Below, piece after piece: positions 23,266-33,096 of a DNA stretch of 64,000 bases. Made by a program: the position numbers and the translations under genes. Source of the stretch: Chrysoporthe austroafricana. Its lineage: Eukaryota > Ascomycota > Sordariomycetes > Diaporthales > Cryphonectriaceae. The notes under the pieces were generated by a model, which made no database searches, was not told the DNA's origin, and saw only the letters and a list, made by a program, of their open reading frames with translations. Position 1 is the stretch's first letter. Each line of letters starts with the position of its first letter. The stretch covers positions 751,583-815,582 of the forward strand of contig JYIP02000002.1 of NCBI GenBank assembly GCA_001051155.2. The letters are read 5' to 3'.

Positions 23266-25356
23266 CTAGTTTAGGCCCGCTGTTCCAGCCGCCCAGTGGG
23301 GATTCAGCACCCGGAACATGTGCACAAACTCATACCGCGAGATGTCGCGCGTCCTGGTGTCGTTGACGATGAGGTTTCTCGCGAGCTCCTCCGCAGCCGG
23401 GTCGGCGACCCTGATACACGCCTCCAGCGCCTCCTTCACGGCGCCGATGGGCTCGACAGGTGGGTTCTCGTTGAGCATCTCGAAGAAGCACGACCGGATG
23501 GCCTCTTGGCAGCGCCTCTGGTGCTTGGTCGCGGCCATCGTGGTCCAGAGATGGATATAGAGCGCCTCCGACCGGGGCATAAGGTGCTTGGGCGGCATGC
23601 GCCAGACCTCCCACCAGCGCTCCCAGTCGTCTTGTGCGGCGTGGGCGTCGAGGAGCCGGACCACGGCTTCCTCGCCCATATAGGGCAGGTCCGCCTGGAG
23701 CATGAACTTCTCGAGCACCGACTGCAGCTCGCGCTGCTGCTGTCCCTGGGACGGCGTGCGGGCTAAGGCTTCGATGAGGGTCACGACGACGTCGGTGGTG
23801 ACGATGGGCTTGCCACGCTCGAACATAATTTTCAGGATGTCGAGTGCGAGCTCTGATTGTTCCTTCAGTGGCACTTTGCTGTCACTGGGCTCGAGATAGA
23901 CGGCCTGCAGCAGCTCGAGATAGTGATCACGGTGGCATATGATGCCATAGAGCTCCATCTCCTGGACCAAGTCGCGCAAGCTGGCCAGGGTGGAACTTTG
24001 TACTTCCATCTTTCGCCTGGCCACGGTCATCCAGAGACGGAACCGCCAGCCTTGTTCTGGAGGTAGGTACCGAACCGCGCTGTTCCACCTCCGGAGAGCG
24101 GGGGACGGCTGTCCAGTCTCGGAGAGACCAAGGGCCTCGGTCGCTTCTGCGTGTGAAAGGCCGGTGAACTCCGCCTGAAGCTGTTCCAGCTCGGCGACCT
24201 TGGCGCTGTGAAATCTCATAGGGTCTAATAATGTGTCAATGTCGCTGGCAGCCGGATTGCGTTGTGGCGGGTGCGTTACCTGGTCGGACCCGTCCATTGG
24301 CGATAGGCGTCGACATGAGGTGGAGAAGAAGCGGCGCTGCCCAGGCGTCGTCATGGACTTGGGCGAGGCGCCCTCGGAAAAGATAGATAGCTCATTTGGA
24401 TGTGTCTGGGAGTCGACGTAGTCTAGATCGTCCTCGACGAGAGTACTGTCTCCTCGGCGCGCCAATATACGAGACCACAGCGTCTCGAGGTTGAGCTCTT
24501 TCCGCTTAGACTCGGTGAGCATCTGGACGATGATCGTGGTGCCAGTCTGCTGGCTGACCCCGAACCCGGTGAACTTGCCATCGTCGGTCTGGAGCGCTGT
24601 CTCATCCATCGGGGTGGTTCCTATGGTCCCGAGGTTCATGCAAACCCAGCGTGTGGTGATCCCGTCATCAGGGCTCAGAGCCGTTTCTGAGGTGCCCAAC
24701 AGCTTGGCCTTCCTCTGCCTGCGGCGCATCTTGATCTTGAACTCTTTCCTCCCCAACAAGCCGTCAGCGTGCGCCTGGATGCCCCGGTCGCGCAGCCACG
24801 ACTTGAGCCGCCCAGCCGAGAAGTGCAGATGGCGCTCACTGCGGGCAGTGCCAAAGAGCATGATGAGGGAGGGTCCGAGTGCGGCTGGAGGGTCTAGGCT
24901 GCGCAGATCCATGAGATTGAGGTCGTCGAGACCCATATCCTCGGCAACACATTTGACAAGGTCACCCAGAACGGCGGGAGTACCTTCAGGGATCTTTGGT
25001 AGGATCTGGGCATGCGGGATGAGGGTTGGGTGCCTCGGAGGTTCCTCCTGCAGATACCACGGCTCTTCTTCCTCGCCCTGGCCTCCTGCTGTGGCAGCGT
25101 CATGATCTGAGCCTGTGGGTTCTTGGTCGGTCTCCTCAGCGCTGTCCGTCCTGGAAGGCTGGCCTGTGGAATAAAACCTCGGGCGGCTAGCTGAGGCGAC
25201 TCGAGACAACAGATGAGAAGACGATATGGACGATCGAGATAGCTGTGAAGTCCTGATGGCGGGAGCGTATGGCGCGGTGAACAGGCGCAGCAGAGATGTC
25301 CGACAGGCAGAACAGCCCGCTGCGGATGCCCTGAGTGTTGGTGGTAAGGCCGCCAT
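23266..25356 (-). CDS. ATP25: Mitochondrial ATP25 (ATP9 mRNA stability / assembly factor)
   Basis: Predicted nuclear-encoded matrix protein. In yeast, Atp25 is cleaved: the RsfS-like N-terminal half promotes Atp9 ring assembly and the C-terminal half stabilises ATP9 (OLI1) mRNA. One exon encodes 696 aa from the ATG at 25356. The frame stays open upstream to another ATG (25458), but the 25356 start gives a typical presequence (MAALPPTLRASAAGC... to RFYSTG near residue 60). Residues of about 125-215 carry the RsfS/Iojap-type fold signature, including LVKCVAEDMGLDDLNLMDLR and LFGTARSERHLHFSAGRLK. An acidic PWYLQEEPP stretch precedes it. The C-terminal half, from about 380, is the helical Atp25 domain. 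It is divergent with RPO41, which suggests shared control of mitochondrial gene expression. Confidence 0.9.
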   Translation of the reverse strand: MAALPPTLRASAAGCSACRTSLLRLFTAPYAPAIRTSQLSRSSISSSHLLSRVASASRPRFYSTGQPSRTDSAEETDQEPTGSDHDAATAGGQGEEEEPWYLQEEPPRHPTLIPHAQILPKIPEGTPAVLGDLVKCVAEDMGLDDLNLMDLRSLDPPAALGPSLIMLFGTARSERHLHFSAGRLKSWLRDRGIQAHADGLLGRKEFKIKMRRRQRKAKLLGTSETALSPDDGITTRWVCMNLGTIGTTPMDETALQTDDGKFTGFGVSQQTGTTIIVQMLTESKRKELNLETLWSRILARRGDSTLVEDDLDYVDSQTHPNELSIFSEGASPKSMTTPGQRRFFSTSCRRLSPMDGSDQVTHPPQRNPAASDIDTLLDPMRFHSAKVAELEQLQAEFTGLSHAEATEALGLSETGQPSPALRRWNSAVRYLPPEQGWRFRLWMTVARRKMEVQSSTLASLRDLVQEMELYGIICHRDHYLELLQAVYLEPSDSKVPLKEQSELALDILKIMFERGKPIVTTDVVVTLIEALARTPSQGQQQRELQSVLEKFMLQADLPYMGEEAVVRLLDAHAAQDDWERWWEVWRMPPKHLMPRSEALYIHLWTTMAATKHQRRCQEAIRSCFFEMLNENPPVEPIGAVKEALEACIRVADPAAEELARNLIVNDTRTRDISRYEFVHMFRVLNPHWAAGTAGLN

Positions 25357-26004
25357 TGGGCTTGGATGAGATTGCGCTCCTCTTAATCGTGGACAGGAGA
25401 CTATCGTACTTGGGGTTTGAGGGTGAGGAATGGACGTTGAGCCTAGAGTTGGAGCCACCGAGGCGATCGAGCTTGCTCAGCCTGAGTGAGGACGAGGTTG
25501 AGGTTGAGGTTGGCCTTGGACTTTTTAAGGCCTTGATCCCTGTACCTATGTACCGTCGCACAGCATGTACCCCAACTTTGCCCCTCTGTGGAGCCCACTG
25601 AGAAGACTTTCACAGCAGGTGGATTTTTTTTCCCGCCTGGTTCTCGTCCAATCAGACATGGCACTTACAGCGGCCAGGAGCTTTGCCGGCAGGCTAGGTG
25701 CAATATCATGAAATGCGTGCTTGTCGCGGTTCGCGATGCGCAGAGGCCAAAAAAAATTTCCAGCTGCATTTCCACCACCCTATAACACCTACTTTGCTTA
25801 CCGTCCCTACCTGAGCAGTCCAGGAGCATTCGCTGCTCGTCTACCTCCCTTACGAGGTTTTTGGGACAATATAATTAACTATCGATCGTTTCAATTCTAC
25901 CCTTCTGCCTCATGAATCGAGAGCGCCTCTTTTCCCTAGTCAAGTCGTCGTGAACGTCACACGACCTCGCCCTCCGCTGTCGCGGCCGCCCTCCCCAACC
26001 TTTC
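25357..26004. promoter_or_regulatory. Divergent promoter region between ATP25 and RPO41
   Basis: 648 bp separate the ATP25 ATG (25356, minus) from the RPO41 ATG (26005, plus), so both promoters must lie here or in the immediate leaders. The centre (about 25680-25920) is relatively AT-rich, with a poly-A run at 25750-25756. No canonical TATA box could be assigned on either side. If the ATP25 start were at 25458, the spacer would shrink to 546 bp. Confidence 0.7.
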
Positions 26005-29000
26005 ATGCTGTTGATCGTGTCCCGAGTAGCCAATATGTTCGTGAGGACCAACCTCTCGCGGCAGAACTACCGCCTTGGTCGATCGATTTCAAGAATATCC
26101 TGCCCCTCCGAGATACGATGTCCTCCACGCAACCATCCGACCTCGATCCGTTCCCCTTCCCCCTTCGTCCCGGGGCAACCACCAGCACGATCACTCTCTA
26201 CCCGGCATCAATCGCGGCCATGGCGGAGGCAGCCGTCTACCCAGGCTCACACGGCTCACGTGTCCGAGCGCAGCCTGGCGACGGCTGTAGGCGACCTTTC
26301 GGGTGTCACGCATCCTGAGCACAAGCTCTACAGCCTCAAGCCATTCGATCCTTCCATGCCCATGATACTGCCAGACCCCAAACCTCGCCCGCCCCCGGGG
26401 AGATCGACCAACTCGGGAGTCCCTGGCGAGATCGACGTTGCGGTGCCTGTGTTTGAGGCCTGCGTGCAGGTCGGGAAGCTGGAGAGGGCTGCCCTGGTCC
26501 TCAAGCGTCTGGAGGTGCTCCAGGCTTTGGAGCCTGAGCAGCTCATGAACATGAACAATCAGTACCTCGAAGCCTGGCTGAGGCGCATCAAGTCCGACCC
26601 GGGCGTCGGGAAGGCCGAGGACATGCACGCCTGGTACGAGGTACATATCCACGAGCCCGGACTGCCTCAGACCCCCGAGACGATCGCCTACATGCTCAAG
26701 GCATCCCTTCTGACGACGGCTGCCAAGGGGACGAGACTTTCCAGGCTCATAAAACGTTACATGGGCATGGTTCCCCCAGATCAGGGCCTCGATGTGCTCT
26801 ACTGTACCGACATCCTGTCCGACTCCGACATTGCTGCTATCACCAAGAGTTACCCCGAGTTCAACATTCCGTCCCTCGATGACGTCGATGCCACTTACGA
26901 GGCCCCGGCGGAGGATGGCCCTACCGCCGCCGCCGCCCCAGCACCCGTAGACGTCGCCGCAGATGGATCTGTCGTTCCCGAAGTCCTCGAGACCCCTCAG
27001 AAAGGCAGCGGTCTCAGCACGATCAAGAGTACCCTTGAGATCTTCAAGAAGATGAGAGATGGCTATGACATTTCAAAGCTCCCTCTTCACGAGAGGCGAG
27101 AGTTCCAATCGCGATTGGAGACAGACTGCATCGATGCCGCCATGGACCGGTGGCGAGAGACGGACGAGAACCTCCGCAAGATGGGGTTGAACACCGCCGT
27201 CAGCTCCACCAGCATGAGCTCCATGCTCTGGACGTGGCATCAGGATCTTGAGGCGCACCTTAAGAAGGAATTCGCCAAGATCGAGAAGGCTGAACAGGCA
27301 GTCAAGAAGACCGAGGACGAGTTGGACCGCTGTGTGTGGGGCCCGGTCCTCATGCAGTCCACACCTTCGCGCCTCGCCGCCATCACCATCCTCACAGCAA
27401 TCAATTGTCTTGCCTACTCTGGTGTCGACAAGGGCGTTGCGTTGAGCATTATCATCAATCACCTTTCCAGAACTGCTGAGGAGGATATCCAGGCCCGCAA
27501 GTGGGGTGATGACCGCAAAGCGCAGCTCCGCCAGGGCAAACTAGAGTGGCTTCGACAAAAGCAGCTCAAGGCAGAGGGGAATGTCGAAGTCGGCGCTGAA
27601 GGTGGAGCTGATATTGGAGCCGATGCTGGAGCCGATGCTGGAGCCGATGCTGGAGCCGATGCTGGAGCCGAGGAGCCTCAATCCAGGCTCGCGACCCCCC
27701 AGGTCCGCAAGGAACGACTCAGAACCTGGCCTGTTGCCCTCAGGTGTAAGGTTGGTGCTGTGCTTCTCTCTGGCCTGGCGGAGGTCGCGAAGGTGAGGGT
27801 GGTCCGTGATCATCCCGAGAGGAATGAGAAGGTCTCGTCTATGCAACCAGCCTTCGCCCACAACCATCAATTTAGGAGAGGCAGGAAAATCGGTGTGCTC
27901 ATGGCTCATCCTGTGTTTGCTGAAACGATGCGGAAGGAGCCAAAGGCTGACTTCCTGGCGAGACACCTGCCGATGGTCGTTGAGCCACAGCCCTGGTCCA
28001 AATTCGATAAGGGCGGCTATATCGAGTCCCCGGTAGCCCTGGTGAGAATGAAGGCCGGTGAACAAGACCAGAGGCTCTACGCGGAGGCCGCTCTTGCCCA
28101 AGGTGATTATGAACAGGTCTTGAAGGGACTCGACGTTCTGGGGAAGACTGCTTGGAGGATCAACCGCCCTGTCTTCAACGTTCTCCTGGAGGCCTGGAAC
28201 ACAGGCGAGGCCATTGCGAAGATTCCACCGCTTCATCCCGACCTTCATGTTCCCGAAGAGCCCGAGGCATCCGCTGACCCTTTAGCACGCCGGGCATGGC
28301 AGAAGGCTTTGAAGCTGGCCCACAACCTGAAGATGTCACATCACTCCATCCGCTGCTACATGAATTTCCAGCTGGAGATCGCAAGGGCTTTCCGGGACCA
28401 GGAGTTCTTCTTCCCACACAACGTCGATTTTCGAGGGAGAGCGTATCCCGTTCCGACTTACCTCAACCACATGGGCGCAGATCACGTGCGCGGATTATTG
28501 CGTTTCTCAAAGGGCAAGGTACTAGGTGAAAGGGGCTTGATGTGGCTCAAGGTCCACCTGGCCAATGTTTTCGGCTATGACAAAGCCAGCCTGAAGGACA
28601 GGGAGGCCTTCGCCATGGAGAATCTCGAGAACATTTACGACTCCGTAAACAATCCGCTCAAGGGCAGGAGATGGTGGCTCGAGGCAGAAGATCCGTGGCA
28701 GTGTCTGGCGACTTGCTTTGAGTTGAAGGCTGCATTGGATTCTCCTGACCCGACCAAGTTCGAATCCACTATGCCTATCCACCAAGACGGGACCTGCAAT
28801 GGCCTACAGCATTATGCCGCCTTGGGCGGCGACAGTTGGGGTGCTCGTCAGGTGAACTTGGCACCTGGCGACAAGCCTGCCGATGTCTACAGCGCCGTCG
28901 CGGACTTGGTTAGGGCGGATGTCGAAGAGGACGCGAAGATTGGCAATCCTATAGCCAAAGCTTTCCAGGACAAGATCAAGCGAAAGGTTGTCAAGCAGAC

Positions 29001-30357
29001 CGTTATGACCAATGTCTATGGCGTCACTTTTACTGGAGCCAAGAAACAGGTCCTGAAGCAGATCGAGGCCCTCTACCCAACACTGGAGAAGGACACGGGC
29101 GTCCAGCCCGGTCTGGTCTCGAGCTATATCACACAGAAGATCTTCAAGGCGCTGTCGACCATGTTCAGGGGAGCACACGACATTCAATATTGGCTTGGAG
29201 AGATCGGTGGCAGAGTGTGCCGGGCCCTGACGGCAGAGCAGCTTCAGCAGATAGCATCGCAGGCTGCCGGACCACAACAGGGCTCTTCTCGGGCTAAGGA
29301 AATCGTAACAAGAAAGGACCTGCTTAGCCTTTGCCGGTCGACCATCGTTTGGACGACTCCACTGCGGATGCCGGTCGTTCAGCCATACCGCAAGAACAGC
29401 AGCAAAGTTGTCAAAACGTGCATGCAGAGCCTCATTCTCCAAAATCCGAACCACTACGACCCTGTCAACCGGCGCAAACAACTCCAAGCGTTCCCGCCCA
29501 ACTTTATCCACTCTTTGGACGCCAGCCACATGTTGCTCTCCGCTTTGGAGTGTGATGAGCTCGGCCTTAGCTTCGCTGCCGTGCACGACTCCTTCTGGAC
29601 ACATGCCGCGGATGTCGATGTCATGAACCGCGTTCTACGTGACGCTTTCATCCGTATTCACAGCGAGGATGTCATCAAGCGGCTGCTGTCCGAGTTCGAG
29701 GCAAGGTATAAGGGAGGACTGTACATGGCCCAAATCGACAAGGCTTCACCGGCGGGCAAGGCCATTTTAAAGTGGCGCAATGAGACGAAGAGGAAAATGA
29801 CTGGAAGGGACGAGATTCTCCTGGAGAAGCAGAGGCTCGATCTCCTCAACTCAGAGAATGAAGCCGACCGGGAAAGGGGCGAAGCCATGGTCACTCCGGC
29901 GAGCATTTATGAGCAGCTCGCCTCTGAGACTGGTGCCGATGTCGTCCAGGAGGACCTAAGCGGTACCGCTCTGGGTAGCTTGTCAACTCCGACTAGTGCC
30001 GAGGCTGACGAAGGCGATATGGTTGAAGGTGCAACGCCGGATGAGGACACGTTGGGTGCCGAAGACGGTAGCATATATGCTCCGGTAGAGCCACAAGCCG
30101 AGTCCGAGGCCGAAGCCGAGACCCAAGCGGAGGAAGCTGCCGATCCTGGGGCGCCGCAAGACGCGAGTGATCCACTCGGTTTCTACAACAAGTACACCCA
30201 GGCCTCATCCTTCGGGGATGCAATTGCTGCGCGGCCGGAAAAGAAGAAAGCAAAGGCTTATACTACAGTCTGGCTACCCCTCTCCTTCCCGACCGTACCC
30301 AAGAAGGGCGACTTTGATGTCAACGAGCTGAGGGGGAGCGACTACTTCTTCTCTTAA
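26005..30357 (+). CDS. RPO41: Mitochondrial DNA-directed RNA polymerase
   Basis: Single-subunit, T7-like RNA polymerase that transcribes mtDNA. One uninterrupted 1450-aa frame. The N-terminus is basic and Ser/Thr-rich with no acidic cluster (MLLIVSRVANMFVRTNLSRQ), fitting a presequence; a second ATG lies 10 codons in. An N-terminal PPR-like/extension region follows. The polymerase domain has DFRGRAYPVPTYLNHMG (D808), motif A HQDGTCNGLQH (catalytic D928), and motif B KRKVVKQTVMTNVYG (Y1005, the ribose-discriminating tyrosine). Motif C is HDSFWTH (catalytic D1195). All key residues are present. A GADA repeat lies in a linker near 540-555. After motif C a roughly 250-residue tail includes a Glu/Ala-rich stretch and ends GSDYFFS. 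The length fits fungal orthologues. Confidence 0.97.
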   Translation: MLLIVSRVANMFVRTNLSRQNYRLGRSISRISCPSEIRCPPRNHPTSIRSPSPFVPGQPPARSLSTRHQSRPWRRQPSTQAHTAHVSERSLATAVGDLSGVTHPEHKLYSLKPFDPSMPMILPDPKPRPPPGRSTNSGVPGEIDVAVPVFEACVQVGKLERAALVLKRLEVLQALEPEQLMNMNNQYLEAWLRRIKSDPGVGKAEDMHAWYEVHIHEPGLPQTPETIAYMLKASLLTTAAKGTRLSRLIKRYMGMVPPDQGLDVLYCTDILSDSDIAAITKSYPEFNIPSLDDVDATYEAPAEDGPTAAAAPAPVDVAADGSVVPEVLETPQKGSGLSTIKSTLEIFKKMRDGYDISKLPLHERREFQSRLETDCIDAAMDRWRETDENLRKMGLNTAVSSTSMSSMLWTWHQDLEAHLKKEFAKIEKAEQAVKKTEDELDRCVWGPVLMQSTPSRLAAITILTAINCLAYSGVDKGVALSIIINHLSRTAEEDIQARKWGDDRKAQLRQGKLEWLRQKQLKAEGNVEVGAEGGADIGADAGADAGADAGADAGAEEPQSRLATPQVRKERLRTWPVALRCKVGAVLLSGLAEVAKVRVVRDHPERNEKVSSMQPAFAHNHQFRRGRKIGVLMAHPVFAETMRKEPKADFLARHLPMVVEPQPWSKFDKGGYIESPVALVRMKAGEQDQRLYAEAALAQGDYEQVLKGLDVLGKTAWRINRPVFNVLLEAWNTGEAIAKIPPLHPDLHVPEEPEASADPLARRAWQKALKLAHNLKMSHHSIRCYMNFQLEIARAFRDQEFFFPHNVDFRGRAYPVPTYLNHMGADHVRGLLRFSKGKVLGERGLMWLKVHLANVFGYDKASLKDREAFAMENLENIYDSVNNPLKGRRWWLEAEDPWQCLATCFELKAALDSPDPTKFESTMPIHQDGTCNGLQHYAALGGDSWGARQVNLAPGDKPADVYSAVADLVRADVEEDAKIGNPIAKAFQDKIKRKVVKQTVMTNVYGVTFTGAKKQVLKQIEALYPTLEKDTGVQPGLVSSYITQKIFKALSTMFRGAHDIQYWLGEIGGRVCRALTAEQLQQIASQAAGPQQGSSRAKEIVTRKDLLSLCRSTIVWTTPLRMPVVQPYRKNSSKVVKTCMQSLILQNPNHYDPVNRRKQLQAFPPNFIHSLDASHMLLSALECDELGLSFAAVHDSFWTHAADVDVMNRVLRDAFIRIHSEDVIKRLLSEFEARYKGGLYMAQIDKASPAGKAILKWRNETKRKMTGRDEILLEKQRLDLLNSENEADRERGEAMVTPASIYEQLASETGADVVQEDLSGTALGSLSTPTSAEADEGDMVEGATPDEDTLGAEDGSIYAPVEPQAESEAEAETQAEEAADPGAPQDASDPLGFYNKYTQASSFGDAIAARPEKKKAKAYTTVWLPLSFPTVPKKGDFDVNELRGSDYFFS
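27619..27666 (+). repeat. In-frame 12-bp tandem repeat within RPO41
   Basis: Four perfect copies of GCCGATGCTGGA encode (Ala-Asp-Ala-Gly)4 in a linker between the N-terminal extension and the polymerase core. As multiples of 12 bp they can vary in number without breaking the frame. Confidence 0.95.
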
Positions 30358-31205
30358 CTACCGGTGAAAGAGTAACACAAGAAGTCCGCATCGAGATTTG
30401 GGATTCCTGTCGGAGATGACATTGCGCGGCGTTCGGAGGTTGGTTTTAAGGCGGGGCCATGGCGTTGTGAGACCAAAATGAGCGGGTGGATGGGGGTAGA
30501 ATTGCTGTTATGATCATGTACAACAAATACCCTAGATCAATGCGCCAAGGATCGTGCAATGGCAGATGAAAGATCTGGTTAAGATACAACAGTCACAATC
30601 GAACTGCTATCGCCACGACAGACTCCGTTTCCCCCCTTCGTAGCACATTCGGCCGTCTAGGTCTAAAGACTGGGATGAGTAGAGATCTTCTGAAATTCTC
30701 CAAGGAATTGCGGCCGATGTCATGGGATAGGTTCTGTGAAATTTTCAGCTACGTCCCGATCATTAGACGAGGTCTCGGGAATTCCAAGGTTAATGTCCTC
30801 CTGCGACCCTTCCTCAGCCCAGCCATAAACACCGCTGCTGAGCAGAAAGTCCTACGTCGTGCGCCAGCTCCTTCAGTGTGGGGAGGACCGCGGTTCACAA
30901 CGACTCCAGCAGGAGCACGCCGCGCCAGGACTCATCATACTCTTGACGGCTCTCCATAGCCCAAACTTCGTGACCTTGTATACATGGTGCTCGGCATGTT
31001 TCGGCACAGCGTGTTGTAGGCTGTGGCTGTGAACCAAGCAAAAAAACGGATGGCATGGAGCACCAAGGAGGCGATCTGGTAACGCAACGTTCGGTGACAT
31101 CCCACAAAATTTGGTATTTTTGTCTATCACATGGCCCGTTTCCTTACTTTCATGACTAGAATATCCCGCTGCCGTACTTTGTCCAGTCGCGAGAAGCACG
31201 ATGAA
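30358..31205. other. Convergent intergenic region, RPO41 / ARC1-like
   Basis: RPO41 and the ARC1-like gene point toward each other, so this 848-bp stretch holds both 3' UTRs. Open frames of about 100 codons exist on each strand but lack homology features, and the minus-strand one has no ATG. I see no further gene. Confidence 0.6.
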
Positions 31206-32387
31206 TTATCGGACCGTGGCACCCTTCAATGACTTGACTGTGCAGATACCGCCAGCCTCCGTGACAAGCTTGCCCAGGCCGTCCTTGCCCTCCAACTCCT
31301 TGACGACGCCGGCATCGAATGCGACCTCCAGCGCCTCGTTGGTCGTGAAGCCGGGCTGGAAGGTCTCCCAGATCTTCTTCTTGGGGTTGAGCTGCTTCTC
31401 CGGCTCGCCCTTGAAGCCCTCGAAGAAGACGCGCTCGCCGGCCTTGGCGTCGGCAGGCGGGTTGACCAGCTCGACAGGGCCCTTGTGGTCGTCGGCCTCG
31501 CCCTCCTTGACCTTGGGCGACGCGGCCAGCACCATGGCGGACGACTTGATGCCGCGCATCTTGACGGGCTTGAGGTTGCAGACGACGACGACCTTGCGGC
31601 CCTGCATCTCCTCGAGCGGCACCAGGCCGTTGAGGCCGGAGCACACCGTCCGCACCACCTGGCCCTCGTACTCCTCCGTGTCGGTGGTGCCTTTGGGGTC
31701 GCCCATCGCGATGGTCGAGACGTACAGCGAGTCGGCCTCGGGGTGCTTGATGGCCTTGAGGATGTGGCCCACGCGCAGGTCGATCAGGGCGGGCGACAGC
31801 GGCGCGGCCGGCGCGGCGGGCTGCTTCTGCTGCTTGGGCTGCTTCTCCTTCTTCTCCTTCTTCTTGCCTTCTCCGGCCACGGCGCCGGCCACGGCGTCCT
31901 TGACCTCAGCAGCCTTCTCCTTGGTGCGGTCGACCGGAGTCTTCTGCTCCCCGCCGGTGGCCGCAGCCGCGGCCTTCTCCTTCTTGAGGCGCTCCTTCTC
32001 CGCGCGGGCATCCACGGGGGGCTTCACGTAGAGGATCTCCTCCGGGTCGACCTCGAGCTTCGCGCCCTCGGCGACGGTCAGGCCGAACAGCGGGCTATTC
32101 TGGACGAAGTCGAGGTGGCGCACGATGTGGGGGTGCCCGGCCTCGCCGGTGCGCTCCTCGGGGGACCACTTCTTGACCGCCGGGGCGAGGACATCGTAGA
32201 TGGCGACGTCCGCCTTAGAGGGCTTAGTGCCCAGCAGCGTGGTGCGGGAGGCGAGGTGGGTGTTCAGGGCCTCGAGGATGGAGGGCGTCTCGGCGCCGGA
32301 GGTCTTGAGGCGCTCGGAGGTCGTGAGCCACTGCTGGATCTCGGCCTCCTCGGTCGGGGTGTAGGTCTGGGAGGAGATGGCCGCCAT
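31206..32387 (-). CDS. ARC1: ARC1/AIMP1-type tRNA-binding aminoacyl-tRNA synthetase cofactor
   Basis: Predicted tRNA-binding cofactor that, in yeast, bridges MetRS and GluRS and increases their affinity for tRNA. The first in-frame ATG (32387) gives 393 aa. Residues 1-120 resemble the GST-C-like interaction domain of Arc1/AIMP proteins. A lysine/alanine-rich linker spans about 125-195 (KKKEKKEKQPKQQKQP). From about 200 the EMAPII-type OB fold begins (LIDLRVGHILKAIKHPEADSL), continuing with CNLKPVKMRGIKSSAM, followed by the EMAPII-like C-terminal domain. The frame stays open 5' of the ATG for at least 38 codons without another ATG. That extension looks like a mitochondrial presequence and is described among the findings. 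Divergent with the SNF2 gene, convergent with RPO41. Confidence 0.92.
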   Translation of the reverse strand: MAAISSQTYTPTEEAEIQQWLTTSERLKTSGAETPSILEALNTHLASRTTLLGTKPSKADVAIYDVLAPAVKKWSPEERTGEAGHPHIVRHLDFVQNSPLFGLTVAEGAKLEVDPEEILYVKPPVDARAEKERLKKEKAAAAATGGEQKTPVDRTKEKAAEVKDAVAGAVAGEGKKKEKKEKQPKQQKQPAAPAAPLSPALIDLRVGHILKAIKHPEADSLYVSTIAMGDPKGTTDTEEYEGQVVRTVCSGLNGLVPLEEMQGRKVVVVCNLKPVKMRGIKSSAMVLAASPKVKEGEADDHKGPVELVNPPADAKAGERVFFEGFKGEPEKQLNPKKKIWETFQPGFTTNEALEVAFDAGVVKELEGKDGLGKLVTEAGGICTVKSLKGATVR

Positions 32388-33096
32388 GGCGATGTTCCGG
32401 TAGAGAGCGGCGCCTGTCGAGAAGGGTCGGAGAAGAGACACGCTTCGTAGCGCTGGGCGGAAGATGTGAAGGTAGGACAGCTTGGCTGGTGAGCTGAGGA
32501 CGACTCCTCAGATCTGGTTGTCGTCGTGGGGGTGGGCTTGAAGGAGGTTGTGGTGGAGACGGTGATGGGCGATGATGAAGGTGGGATGGCGGGGTTGACT
32601 CACCAAATTTTCCACTGAGCAGAAGCTCAATCAACCCCTCCAACAGATCGGCCCCACCCCCTGGCCCACCCCCTGGCGGGCCTCCCCTGCAGCTTATTCA
32701 TCAACAAAGACGCCGTTTGAACCGTGTCAGGCGTCGTCGCGTCGAGTTCGCGTCCAATCGATTAATTATGTCATGCATTTTTATTGTTCTCCGCGAAGCG
32801 TCATCACTTACACTGGCCATTACTCTCCTCCTGCAACTTGGTCGCGACGAAATCTTGACGTAGCCAGCCTCACAGCCGCCTTCTTCCTTTACCGTGTCTG
32901 TATTTAGCTTGCCAGTCTTCAAAATCCTAAATGCTCGGATGATCCATCGCTGCATTTCCATATCCTCTCGCGTCTCTGCAGCAAGGGCGCTTCCAGTCGT
33001 ATTCGTGGCAAATCGGACCATCCTCGCAGGTTCTTTCTAAATTCAGTCCTCTATTTTCTCAATTGAAAGCCGACTCCTTCGTCCGATCTAGCTGCA
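32388..33096. promoter_or_regulatory. Divergent upstream region of ARC1-like and IRC5-like genes
   Basis: 709 bp between the two start codons. The half next to the ARC1-like gene is GC-rich and contains the ATG-less in-frame extension (32388-32480); the half next to the SNF2 gene is AT-richer. There is a duplicated CCCACCCCCTGGC-like motif near 32650. No TATA box was assigned. Confidence 0.6.

Noticed and set aside
32441..32441. Start of the ARC1-like CDS at this position
   Set aside because: The codon is GTG, not ATG. The main start is placed at the first ATG (32387), and the upstream region is reported as a separate hypothesis.
31485..32450. 321-codon plus-strand open frame
   Set aside because: Antisense of the ARC1-like CDS; leucine/arginine/glycine-rich shadow caused by GC bias.
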